From Reyranella sp. (GTDB lineage Bacteria > Pseudomonadota > Alphaproteobacteria > Reyranellales > Reyranellaceae), in contig SCVT01000444.1 of the NCBI GenBank assembly GCA_004296815.1, positions 1 to 11,774 on the forward strand: DNA of 11,774 bases. Reading direction: 5' to 3'. The notes beneath the pieces are model-generated. The model was not told where the DNA came from. It worked only from the letters and a program-made list of their open reading frames with translations, and did no database searches. Of this stretch, positions 1-6,489 are shown one piece after another (within the stretch, counting starts at the first letter, position 1; each line of letters opens with the position of its first letter). The translations under genes were made by a program, and so were the position numbers.

Positions 1-50
1 CGTCGCGCGCCGCCACCCATGCTAATGACATTCGGCGCCGCGGTGGCGCG

Positions 51-56
51 GGAGGA
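51..56 (+). promoter_or_regulatory. Shine-Dalgarno site of the aminotransferase gene
   Basis: GGAGGA lies five bases before the ATG at 62 and fixes that start. The remaining leader (1-50) is too short to place a promoter with any confidence. A small GC-rich inverted repeat (GCGCC at 35-39, GGCGC at 45-49) precedes it and may only reflect base composition. Confidence 0.75.
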
Positions 57-61
57 ACGAG

Positions 62-1246
62 ATGAGCGTGCGTGCGGGGCGTGAGTTTCTGGCGATTCCC
101 GGGCCGACGACGGTGCCCGACGAGGTGCTGCGGGCCATGCATCGCCCGGCCGTGGATATCTACTCCGGCCCGCTGCTGGCCCTGACCGACGGGCTGCTGC
201 GCGACGTCGCCCGCGTGTTCAACACCAAGGGCCACGCCTACATCTACATCGCCAACGGCCATGGCGCCTGGGAAGCCACCCTCACCAACGTGCTGAGCAA
301 GGGCGACAAGATCCTCGTGCTCGAGAGCGGCCGCTTCGCGATCGGCTGGGGCGAGAACGCCCGCCGCATGGGCGTCGAGGTCGAGATCCTGAAAGGCGAC
401 ATGCGTCGCGCCGTCCGTCCCGCCGAGGTCGAGGCGCGCCTCAAGGCCGACAAGGACAAGAAGATCAAGGCGGTGCTGGTGGCGCAGATCGACACCGCGT
501 CGGGCGTCGTCAACGACATCGAGGCGATCGGCAAGGCGATCCGCGCCGCCAAGCACGAGGCGTTGCTGATGGTCGATGCGGTCGCGTCGCTGGGCTGCAT
601 GCCGTTCGAGATGGACGCCTGGGGCGTCGACGTGGCGATGTCGGGCTCGCAGAAGGGCATGATGACGCCGCCGGGCCTGGGCTTCGTCGTGGCCAACGAC
701 CGCGCCCGCGAGGTTCACAAGAAGGCCGAGCTGCGCACGCCCTACTGGGACTGGACCGACCGCGAAGGCCCGCAGCACTACCAGAAATACGCCGGCACGC
801 CGCCCGAGCACCTGCTGTTCGGCCTGCGGCAGGCGCTCGACATGCTGTTCGAGGAAGGCCTCGACAAGGTCCATCGCCGCCACGCCCTGCTGGCGGAGTC
901 GGTGCGCCGGGCGGTCGGCGTGTGGTCGGAAGGCCAGGCGATCGGCTTCAACATCATCGAGGCCGAGGAGCGTTCGGATTCGGTGACCTGCGTACTGACC
1001 AACGGCCACGATCCCGAGGCGCTGCGCGCCTATTGCAACCAGAAGTGCGGCGTGGTGCTGGGCCACGGCATCGGCGACCTGTCGGGCAAGGCATTCCGCA
1101 TCGCCCACATGGGCCACGTCAATGCGCCGATGGTGCTGGGCACGCTGAGCGTCATCGAGGTCGGCCTCGGCGCTCTCGGCATCCCGCACGGCAAGGGCGG
1201 CGCCCAGGCCGCGATCGACTGGCTCTCCGCCGAGGTGAAGGCCTAG
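62..1246 (+). CDS. Class V PLP aminotransferase, serine/alanine-glyoxylate type
   Basis: This is a 394-residue fold-type I, class V aminotransferase of the alanine-glyoxylate/serine-glyoxylate family. It is expected to be cytoplasmic and to move an amino group from serine or alanine to glyoxylate or a related 2-oxo acid. Visible features are the N-terminal substrate loop IPGPTTVP (12-19), the cofactor-phosphate loop NGHGAWEA (65-72), DTASGV (144-149, the family's ET-TGV region), Asp172 in VDAVAS that should contact the pyridine nitrogen, the PLP lysine Lys198 in SGSQKGM, the TPP motif at 246-248, and Arg346 in FRIAHMG, the likely carboxylate-binding arginine. Length is normal for the family and no key residue is missing. 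A strong Shine-Dalgarno supports the start. It is followed after 11 bp by a decarboxylase/isomerase-fold gene, so the two are probably co-transcribed. Family placement is secure. The exact substrate pair is not, and other 2-oxo acids or 2-aminoethylphosphonate-like substrates are possible. Confidence 0.93.
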   Translation: MSVRAGREFLAIPGPTTVPDEVLRAMHRPAVDIYSGPLLALTDGLLRDVARVFNTKGHAYIYIANGHGAWEATLTNVLSKGDKILVLESGRFAIGWGENARRMGVEVEILKGDMRRAVRPAEVEARLKADKDKKIKAVLVAQIDTASGVVNDIEAIGKAIRAAKHEALLMVDAVASLGCMPFEMDAWGVDVAMSGSQKGMMTPPGLGFVVANDRAREVHKKAELRTPYWDWTDREGPQHYQKYAGTPPEHLLFGLRQALDMLFEEGLDKVHRRHALLAESVRRAVGVWSEGQAIGFNIIEAEERSDSVTCVLTNGHDPEALRAYCNQKCGVVLGHGIGDLSGKAFRIAHMGHVNAPMVLGTLSVIEVGLGALGIPHGKGGAQAAIDWLSAEVKA

Positions 1247-1257
1247 GTCCGCCGCCT

Positions 1258-2046
1258 GTGAAGGCGAACGACAACTGGGGTTGGCGCGCACGCATCGGCC
1301 TGTTCATCGTGGGCAACGAAGCCGTGCCCGAGGCCGAATGGTGGGCGATGGCGCCGCCGGACGTGTCGGTCCATGCCGCCCGCGTGACGGCGCGCGCGCC
1401 GTGGGCGCGCTGGGACGCTGCCCGCAAGAACGTCGAACTCGAAGACGATCTCGCGCGCGGCGCCAAGCAATTCGCAGCGATGCGGCTCACCGCGATCACC
1501 GCCGGCCACAGTTCGAGCAGCATCCTGGGCGGCAAGGGGTGGGACGAGGCGACGGCGAAGAGCCTCACGGCGCTGATCGGCGGGTCTGCAATCGTGACGA
1601 CCAACGGAGCGGACACGCAGGAGGCGTTGCGGGCCTCGAACGTGAAGCGGCCGTTCCTCGTGCTGCCGCCGTGGTTCAACGACGATCTGGTGGCGGCCGG
1701 CGTGCGCTACTACGCCGACCACGGCTTCGCGCCGGCAGGCCATCTCCGTTACGACCCCGGTCGCAAGTGGCGCGACCTGCCGCCGTCGGACCTCTACGGC
1801 CACGGCATGGGTTTCGAGCAGGAGATAGAGCCGCTGTATGCGCAGATCAAAAAGGCCTGCCCGACGGATGCCGATGGCGTGCTGATCGCCGGCACGGGCT
1901 TCCGCTGCGTCGGCATCATCGGCGCGCTGGAGCAGGACCTGCAGCGGCCGGTGATCACCGCCAACCAGGCGAGCCTGTGGCGGTGTCTGCGGCTCTCCGG
2001 CGTGCAGGCGCCGGTGGCGGGCTACGGCGCGCTGTTCGGGCTGTAG
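1258..2046 (+). CDS. Arylmalonate decarboxylase/maleate isomerase-fold protein lacking the catalytic cysteines
   Basis: This is a 262-residue protein of the Asp/Glu racemase superfamily, in the branch with maleate cis-trans isomerase and arylmalonate decarboxylase. The family signature is clear along the chain: RIGL near residue 12, APPDVSVHAAR, GGKGWDEATAKSLT, and the C-terminal block LEQDLQRPVITANQASLW followed by RLSG. Active members use one or two cysteines, in a first loop (family YACTSGS) and a second loop (family SCTNLRT). Here the loops read AGHSSSS with His84 at the first position and AGTGFRC with Gly212 at the second; Cys217 lies five residues later. The SSNT substrate loop is also changed, to GNEA near residue 20. 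The gene starts with GTG at 1258, 11 bp after the aminotransferase stop, without an obvious Shine-Dalgarno. The frame is open back to 922, but that part is shadow of the aminotransferase. The fold is confident; standard isomerase or decarboxylase chemistry is unlikely, and the true role is unknown. Confidence 0.83.
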   Translation: MKANDNWGWRARIGLFIVGNEAVPEAEWWAMAPPDVSVHAARVTARAPWARWDAARKNVELEDDLARGAKQFAAMRLTAITAGHSSSSILGGKGWDEATAKSLTALIGGSAIVTTNGADTQEALRASNVKRPFLVLPPWFNDDLVAAGVRYYADHGFAPAGHLRYDPGRKWRDLPPSDLYGHGMGFEQEIEPLYAQIKKACPTDADGVLIAGTGFRCVGIIGALEQDLQRPVITANQASLWRCLRLSGVQAPVAGYGALFGL

Positions 2047-2047
2047 G

Positions 2048-3034
2048 TTAGCGCGGCGGCGTCGGTCCGCCGACGGCCCAGCCGGCCTCCTTGGCGAAGC
2101 GCTCGAAGAAGTCGGTCTCATAGGCCTGTTCCGGCGTCTTGCGCACGAGCCCGTCGAGCAGCTCGGCGTCGCGGCCGACCAGGATTCGCCACTGCTCGTT
2201 GCGCACCCCGTCGAGGATGATCTTCGCGGCGTCGGCGGCCGAGGTCGGCGCCTCCTCGAGGAAGCGCCGGGCGCGCTCGACCATCAGCTTTCGCACGTCC
2301 TCGTCGGAGAGCTTGCTCTCGTCAATCCCCATCGAGGCGATGCGGGCGCGGGTCAGCACGATCTCCTGCGCCGTGATCTCGTCGCCCTGGTTGCCGCTCT
2401 GCAGCTTGCGCGAGTTGGCCACGATCGACGTGCCGATATGACCCGGCATCACCACCGAGCACTTGATGTGCGGGGCGTTGATGCGGAGATCGGTGATCAG
2501 CGCCTCGGTGAAGCCCTTCACCGCGAACTTGGCGGCGGCATAGGCGGTCTGCGGGATGTGCGGCGCGATGTAGGCCCAGAAGCCGTTGACGCTCGAGGTG
2601 TTGACGATGTGGCCGGCGTCGGCGCGGCGCAGCATGGGCATGAAGGCGCGGGTGCAGAGATAGACGCCGCCCCAGCAGATGTTGAACGTGCGCTCCCATT
2701 CGTCGCGCTCGTTGACGAGGAAGCTGCCACCACCGCCGATGCCGGCATTGTTGAAGAGAAGATGGATGCGGTCGGTGTCCTGGTCCTTGGCCACCTGGTC
2801 ACGGAAGCGCACGACCTGCGGCTCGTCGGCCACGTCGGCGACATGCGTGGTGATGCGCTGGCCCTGGCTGAGGCCCGCCGCCTCGCACAGCCGCTTCGTT
2901 TCGGCCATGGCGCCGCCCGAGACGTCGCACAGCGCGATGTTGCAGCCTTCGGCGGCGAGCTGGCGCGCGAGCTCGCGGCCCATGCCCGTGCCGCCGCCGG
3001 TGATGACGGCGATCCTGCCGGCGAAGTCCTTCAT
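2048..3034 (-). CDS. Short-chain dehydrogenase/reductase (classical SDR) with a C-terminal extension
   Basis: This is a 328-residue NAD(P)-dependent oxidoreductase with a Rossmann fold, probably cytoplasmic. It shows the cofactor motif TGGGTGMG (12-19), Asp37 at the end of the second strand (favouring NAD over NADP), the NNAG motif (95-98), Asn118, Ser147/Ser148 in NTSSVNG, and the YAAAK motif with Tyr165 and Lys169, followed by the PGHIGTS loop (197-203). All catalytic residues are present. Classical SDRs are about 250 residues. The extra roughly 70-80 residues form a charged helical tail after the substrate loop, as in several SDRs acting on alcohols or hydrophobic carbonyls, but the substrate cannot be read from sequence. 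The start is set by AGGGAG six bases upstream. It begins 18 bp after the lipoprotein stop, so it is probably the last gene of the MCE operon. It ends one base from the convergent decarboxylase-fold gene, leaving no space for an intergenic terminator. Confidence 0.93.
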   Translation of the reverse strand: MKDFAGRIAVITGGGTGMGRELARQLAAEGCNIALCDVSGGAMAETKRLCEAAGLSQGQRITTHVADVADEPQVVRFRDQVAKDQDTDRIHLLFNNAGIGGGGSFLVNERDEWERTFNICWGGVYLCTRAFMPMLRRADAGHIVNTSSVNGFWAYIAPHIPQTAYAAAKFAVKGFTEALITDLRINAPHIKCSVVMPGHIGTSIVANSRKLQSGNQGDEITAQEIVLTRARIASMGIDESKLSDEDVRKLMVERARRFLEEAPTSAADAAKIILDGVRNEQWRILVGRDAELLDGLVRKTPEQAYETDFFERFAKEAGWAVGGPTPPR

Positions 3035-3040
3035 GCGTTA

Positions 3041-3046
3041 CTCCCT
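3041..3046 (-). promoter_or_regulatory. Shine-Dalgarno site of the SDR gene
   Basis: Read on the minus strand this is AGGGAG, six bases before the ATG at 3034. It lies in the 18-bp gap after the lipoprotein stop, so the SDR can be initiated independently within the polycistronic message rather than by stop/start overlap like the genes before it. Confidence 0.65.
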
Positions 3047-3052
3047 GAAAGC

Positions 3053-3970
3053 CTAGGTCTTGGCGGCGGCAGCGCGCTCGGCGGCCGCCTTGCGCAGCCG
3101 CGCGATCTCCTCGATCACGTCGGTCTGCGAGGTCTGCTTGGCGAGATCTTCCGCGCGCTTCAGCAGCGGCGTCGCCGCCGCAGCGTCGCCCTGCAGCAGG
3201 TTGGTGCGGCCGGCCCGCAGGAAGAACACGGCCGCGTCGGACGTCCGGTTGAGCTTCAGCGACGCCTCGCCGGCCATCGCCAGCACGCGCGCCATGCCGC
3301 GATAGTCGAGGGCCTGCTGGCGGTTGGCGGCGGAACGCTCGAACGCGACGAGAGCCTCGGCCGACTGGCCGGCGAGCAGGGCAGCGCGGCCCATCAGCTC
3401 CTGCCGGTCGGCCTCGATGTCTGCCTGCTTGGAGGGCGGGAGGGCCGCGATCGCTTGGGCAAGCGTCGTGCTGTCGCCGCGCTCGGCGGCGACCAGGCCG
3501 CGGATGAACCAGGCGCGCGGCACTGTGTCTGGATCGCGCGCCTTCAGTTCCAGCACCTGCAGGGCCGCTGACGACGCGCCGCCGAGGTCGCCGGCGCGAT
3601 AGGCGGCGGCGGACTGCACCAGCGCCAGCTCGGCGGGCACAGGCACGCGCCGCCGGTCGAGCTCGGCACGCGCCTCGCGGGCCGTGCGCAGCGCCTCCTT
3701 GGGGTCGCCGGCGCGCATCTGCGCGAGGGCGAGGTTGTAGGCGGTGTCGGCGATGGCTTCGGCGTCGTCGCGCTCGTAGGCCCGCGTCAGCGCGAGCTTG
3801 TACTGGCGGACCGCCTGCACCGGCATGTCCATCGAAAGCGCCTGCGTGCCGGCCTTGTTGGCGATGTCGAGCTTGGTGTCGGGCGGCGGCCCGGTGTCGG
3901 CGGGCGTGCTGCCGCCGCAGGCCGCGAGCACCAGGGAAGCGCCGACGAGGGCGACGCACGGCAGCTTCAC
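3053..3970 (-). CDS. TPR-like lipoprotein of the MCE transport cluster
   Basis: This is a 305-residue predicted lipoprotein. The N-terminus has a short basic start, a hydrophobic stretch and the lipobox LAAC with Cys18 as the acylated residue. The next residues are Gly-Gly rather than Asp, compatible with sorting to the outer membrane. The mature part is almost entirely helical and alanine-rich, with repeating helix pairs resembling tetratricopeptide repeats (for example around 43-100 and 190-270), suggesting a periplasmic protein-protein interaction scaffold. It starts with GTG, and its first bases overlap the stop of the MCE gene in a GTGA arrangement, implying translational coupling. In Mla-type clusters an auxiliary lipoprotein often forms the outer-membrane end, and this one may do so. 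It shows no resemblance to MlaA or to the usual ABC-auxiliary lipoprotein family, so the role is inferred from position. The lipoprotein call is strong; TPR assignment is moderate. Confidence 0.85.
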   Translation of the reverse strand: MKLPCVALVGASLVLAACGGSTPADTGPPPDTKLDIANKAGTQALSMDMPVQAVRQYKLALTRAYERDDAEAIADTAYNLALAQMRAGDPKEALRTAREARAELDRRRVPVPAELALVQSAAAYRAGDLGGASSAALQVLELKARDPDTVPRAWFIRGLVAAERGDSTTLAQAIAALPPSKQADIEADRQELMGRAALLAGQSAEALVAFERSAANRQQALDYRGMARVLAMAGEASLKLNRTSDAAVFFLRAGRTNLLQGDAAAATPLLKRAEDLAKQTSQTDVIEEIARLRKAAAERAAAAKT

Positions 3971-4965
3971 GGGCGGACCTCGACGGCCGGGGCACGGCGG
4001 CCGGTCGGGGCGGCAGGCGCGCTGCCGCCGCCGCCGAACAGCCAGTGATGGCGGAGCTGGCCCAGCAGCAGCTCGAGCTCGCGTGCGGCGAGCTGGGCCT
4101 GCAGCAGCGTCGTGGGCAACGCGTCGGTGGTCGCCGTCACGTTCTGGGTGATCTGCGGCGTCGTCGCCGCGAGATTGCGCGTCGTGGCCTGCAGTGAGGT
4201 CAGGATGGAGTCGGTCTTGACGATGATCTGGGCGATGCGCGGATCCTTGGACGTGCGCTCGAGCTGGCCCGCCATCTCGCGCACGCTGAGCAGGGTCGCT
4301 TCGAGGTCGTTCGCCATCTTGTCGTTGGCGATCAGCCGGCCTGCGATGCCTTCGCCCTGCTCGACCTTGCGCGCGATGCCGGCGGCCGAGGCCAAGGTCT
4401 GCTCGAGCGGTCCGCCCGGATCGACCGCGCGTTGCGCCACCGCGGTGAAGGCGAGCACTGCCTTCTGCACATCGTCCATCAGCGGGATGATCTTGGCGCG
4501 CACCTCGTCGACCATCTGGCCGATCGTGTCGGTGGCGGCGCGCTCGCTCTGCGCGGCGATGACGGCGTAGGACCAGTCGAGCTGCGGGCCGGTGCCCCGC
4601 GAGATGTCGATGTAGGCCGCACCCGCGACGCCGAACTGGCGGCGGATCGAGACCTGCGAATCGCGCCGGATGAAGGGCCGCATCTGGTCCTCGACACGGG
4701 CGATGGCGTGCATGCGCTGGTTGGGATCGATCACGATGCGGCGGACCTCGCCGGCACGCGTGCCCAGCACCTGGACCTCGGCGCCCGGTGCGAGGCCCGA
4801 CACGCCTTCGTCAGGCAGGATGATGCGCAGCGTGAAGGAGGGCTGGAACCAGTCCTTGAGCAGGCCGGCGTTGATCAGGACGGCCACGAACACGCCGACG
4901 CAGGCCAGGACCACGGCACCCACGATCTCGTCGAACTGGTAGACGCCGAAGATCGAGCGCTTCAT
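3967..4965 (-). CDS. MlaD-type MCE domain protein (membrane-anchored lipid-binding subunit)
   Basis: This is a 332-residue substrate-binding subunit of an MCE transporter. One N-terminal transmembrane helix (about 12-33) anchors it in the inner membrane with the rest in the periplasm. A single MCE domain follows (about 42-137), with GLAPGAEVQVLGTRAGEV (57-74), the strand FIRRDSQVSIRRQ, and AGAAYIDISRG (115-124). The remainder is predicted long helix, including EGIAGRLIANDKMANDL (205-221), of the kind found after MCE domains, and a C-terminal HHWLFGGGG segment (307-314) typical of these proteins. MCE proteins form hexameric rings that pass lipids across the periplasm. The ATG at 4965 was preferred to the frame's upstream extension to 5064 because it has an AGGAGG site, starts right before the membrane helix, and overlaps the preceding stop (ATGA). 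It lies between the ATPase-like and lipoprotein genes. An 'mlaD-like' assignment is secure; the cargo is unknown. Confidence 0.93.
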   Translation of the reverse strand: MKRSIFGVYQFDEIVGAVVLACVGVFVAVLINAGLLKDWFQPSFTLRIILPDEGVSGLAPGAEVQVLGTRAGEVRRIVIDPNQRMHAIARVEDQMRPFIRRDSQVSIRRQFGVAGAAYIDISRGTGPQLDWSYAVIAAQSERAATDTIGQMVDEVRAKIIPLMDDVQKAVLAFTAVAQRAVDPGGPLEQTLASAAGIARKVEQGEGIAGRLIANDKMANDLEATLLSVREMAGQLERTSKDPRIAQIIVKTDSILTSLQATTRNLAATTPQITQNVTATTDALPTTLLQAQLAARELELLLGQLRHHWLFGGGGSAPAAPTGRRAPAVEVRP

Positions 4966-5663
4966 CGCCTCCTCACCCGTACCAATCCCTGGTCGCCGAG
5001 CCTGAAAACCTGCTCTGCCTGCACGAAGCGAACCGCTTCCGCCGCCAGGCTCTCGACGATCCACAAGACGGTCGCACCGCGATCCCGGGCATCGGCAATC
5101 GCCTGGGCCATCGGGACGGCAAGGTCGACCGTGCCTTCCAGCGTCTGATCCTGCACCAGGATGAGATCGGGCGCACCGATAAAGCCGCGCACGCAGGCGG
5201 CGCGGACGAGGGCCCGTCGCGGCGTCGACTCGCGACGTCCGGCGGGCAGGCCGGGCAGTCCGAACAGCCGCGCCAGCGCCGTCGCATCGGCGATGACTTC
5301 ATCGCGCGGCCGGTCGAAATGGTAGAAGCGGGCGACCAATACCGACTCCAGCACCGTGAGGTGGGAGGGCCAGACATGGGTCTGCACCACCGTGCCGATG
5401 CGCCGCCGCCGCGTCAGGCGCTCGCGCGGCGTGCGCGCCTGCCAGTCGACGCCGAGGAAGCGGACCGTGCCGTCGGCCGGCGGCACGATCCCCATGCAGA
5501 GATCGACCAGCGACGCGGCATCCACGTCGTCATCCACCTGGATCAGCGCCGCCGTGCCGCGCGGCAGCTCGAGGTCGACGCGCGTCGGCGCGGTCGAGAG
5601 CTGCCGCTCGCCGAGCGTGGCACCCTGCAGGGACAGCACCGAGCGCGTTGTCGGCCGCGCCAT
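4962..5663 (-). CDS. MlaF-position ABC ATPase homologue with all nucleotide-binding motifs degenerate
   Basis: This is a 233-residue protein whose position and overall pattern match the ATPase subunit of MCE transporters. Recognisable parts are the strand before the P-loop, CMGIVPPADGTVRFLG (56-71, family GLLPPDSGEVRIDG), a Q-loop VVQTHVWPSHLTVLESV with Gln94, and APDLILVQDQ (164-173) in the Walker B position. The catalytic motifs are absent. The Walker A site (family GPxGxGKST) reads VDDDVDAAS (43-51), with Ala49 where the lysine should be. The LSGGQ signature reads ESTPR (145-149). The Walker B Asp-Glu pair reads Gln171-Asp172. The H-loop reads WIVESLAAEA, with Glu204 at the histidine position. 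The frame is open throughout with no stop or frameshift, so this is not simple decay. It starts one base after the permease stop and ends overlapping the MCE start (ATGA). It is probably a pseudo-ATPase with a structural or regulatory role on the permease. Homology is strong; inactivity is an inference. Confidence 0.85.
   Translation of the reverse strand: MARPTTRSVLSLQGATLGERQLSTAPTRVDLELPRGTAALIQVDDDVDAASLVDLCMGIVPPADGTVRFLGVDWQARTPRERLTRRRRIGTVVQTHVWPSHLTVLESVLVARFYHFDRPRDEVIADATALARLFGLPGLPAGRRESTPRRALVRAACVRGFIGAPDLILVQDQTLEGTVDLAVPMAQAIADARDRGATVLWIVESLAAEAVRFVQAEQVFRLGDQGLVRVRRR
4968..4974 (-). promoter_or_regulatory. Shine-Dalgarno site of the MCE gene, inside the ATPase-like gene
   Basis: On the minus strand this reads GAGGAGG, ending two bases before the ATG at 4965, close but with a usable upstream GAGG register. 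It lies in the last codons of the ATPase-like gene, whose terminal arginine codons it encodes. It supports the start at 4965 over upstream in-frame starts. Confidence 0.6.
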
Positions 5664-5664
5664 C

Positions 5665-6489
5665 TCACGCGACCACGTCGAACGCGCCGTTGATCAGCAG
5701 GATCGCCAGCGCCGACCGCACGAAGCCGCGCGGCACGATGCGCTGCAGTTCGTCGCTCTCGTCGCGGCGGCCGAGGCCGGTGGCGCAGCAGGCCAGGGCG
5801 ACCATGAAGCCGATGGTGATGCACTTCAGTGGCGGCACGATGAAGTCGCGGGTCGTGGTGGCGCGCAGCACGAGGTCGGAGAAGTCCCAGATCGAGTAGG
5901 CGACCAGCCCCAGCCCGTGCGCCAGCAGGTAGCCCGTGAGGAGCGTCGAGAGCAGCAGGACCGTCGCCATGCAGAAGGCGCCCAGCGCGAAGGCGAGCGC
6001 CCGCGGCACCACGAGCAGGGCCAACGGGTCGAGGCCCTGGATCTCGAACTGGCGCAGCCAGCCGCCGGTATGCGCTTCACCGAGCTCGATGAGGGTGGCG
6101 GTGCCGTTGCGGCCGAAGATGATCAGCCCGACGAGGATGGGAACGATCTCGCGGATCAGCAGGATCACGATCACCTGTCCGACAAGGCCGGTCTGGCCGG
6201 TCGCTTCGAGCCAGTAGACGGCCTGCGTCACCAGGGCGAAGCCGACCAGCGCGCCAGTGGCGATCATCGTCGAGAGCGAGCTCACGGCGACATTGCCCAG
6301 GACACGCTTGAACTCGGTCCAGACCGGGCGGCGCCATGTCGACCGCCGGCCGGCGACGATCATCACGGTGGCGGCAAGCGACACGAACAGCAGGAGGTTC
6401 GTCGTGCCACCGCGGGTCAGGGCGCCGAGTGCGCCCAGCGCCCGACGGATCCAGCCGCGGTCGAGGCTGCTCTGGCGGATCGTGATCAT
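5665..6489 (-). CDS. MlaE-type permease of an MCE ABC transporter
   Basis: This is a 274-residue inner-membrane permease of the MlaE family. About five hydrophobic helices are visible (near 30-46, 68-94, 102-126, 158-190 and 222-238, plus a hydrophobic C-terminus). The family core is present as REIVPILVGLIIFGRNG (113-129), the ELG motif (135-137), QGLDPLALLVVPRALA (151-166), and the C-terminal block with CCATGLG (234-240) and a terminal LAILLINGAFDVV. Relative to typical MlaE the conserved GRVGSA reads GRNGTA and the usual ALRVMG reads QFEIQG. This cytoplasm-facing region contacts the ATPase in known structures, so it may have co-diverged with the degenerate ATPase. The ATG at 6489 overlaps the preceding stop (ATGA); the frame stays open upstream to 6813, but that part is arginine/histidine-rich shadow of the sensor gene. 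The family call is secure. The transported lipid is unknown. Confidence 0.92.
   Translation of the reverse strand: MITIRQSSLDRGWIRRALGALGALTRGGTTNLLLFVSLAATVMIVAGRRSTWRRPVWTEFKRVLGNVAVSSLSTMIATGALVGFALVTQAVYWLEATGQTGLVGQVIVILLIREIVPILVGLIIFGRNGTATLIELGEAHTGGWLRQFEIQGLDPLALLVVPRALAFALGAFCMATVLLLSTLLTGYLLAHGLGLVAYSIWDFSDLVLRATTTRDFIVPPLKCITIGFMVALACCATGLGRRDESDELQRIVPRGFVRSALAILLINGAFDVVA

Noticed and set aside
1-31. Possible divergent minus-strand start (ATG at 31) or the tail of an upstream plus-strand gene ending at 65
   Set aside because: Only 10 to 20 codons are visible in either case, with no Shine-Dalgarno for the former and unremarkable composition for the latter.
922-1257. N-terminal extension of the decarboxylase-fold frame inside the aminotransferase gene
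   Set aside because: Arg/Pro-rich shadow of the aminotransferase; homology to the maleate isomerase fold begins only after the GTG at 1258.
2060-2075. Perfect 6-bp stem hairpin (CGTCGG / CCGACG, 4-base loop) just past the decarboxylase-fold stop
   Set aside because: It lies in the SDR coding sequence, has no T-run, and short GC stems are common at this base composition; not enough to call a terminator.
2438-3571. 377-codon plus-strand open frame across the SDR and lipoprotein genes
   Set aside because: Antisense to two well-supported genes; composition is Arg/Gly/His/Leu-rich without recognisable motifs, as expected from GC-rich third positions.
5514-5543. Frameshift or sequencing error hiding a normal Walker A in the ATPase-like gene
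   Set aside because: The flanking family-like segments on both sides are in the same frame, other frames here do not encode a GKST-like P-loop, and the other motifs are lost independently.
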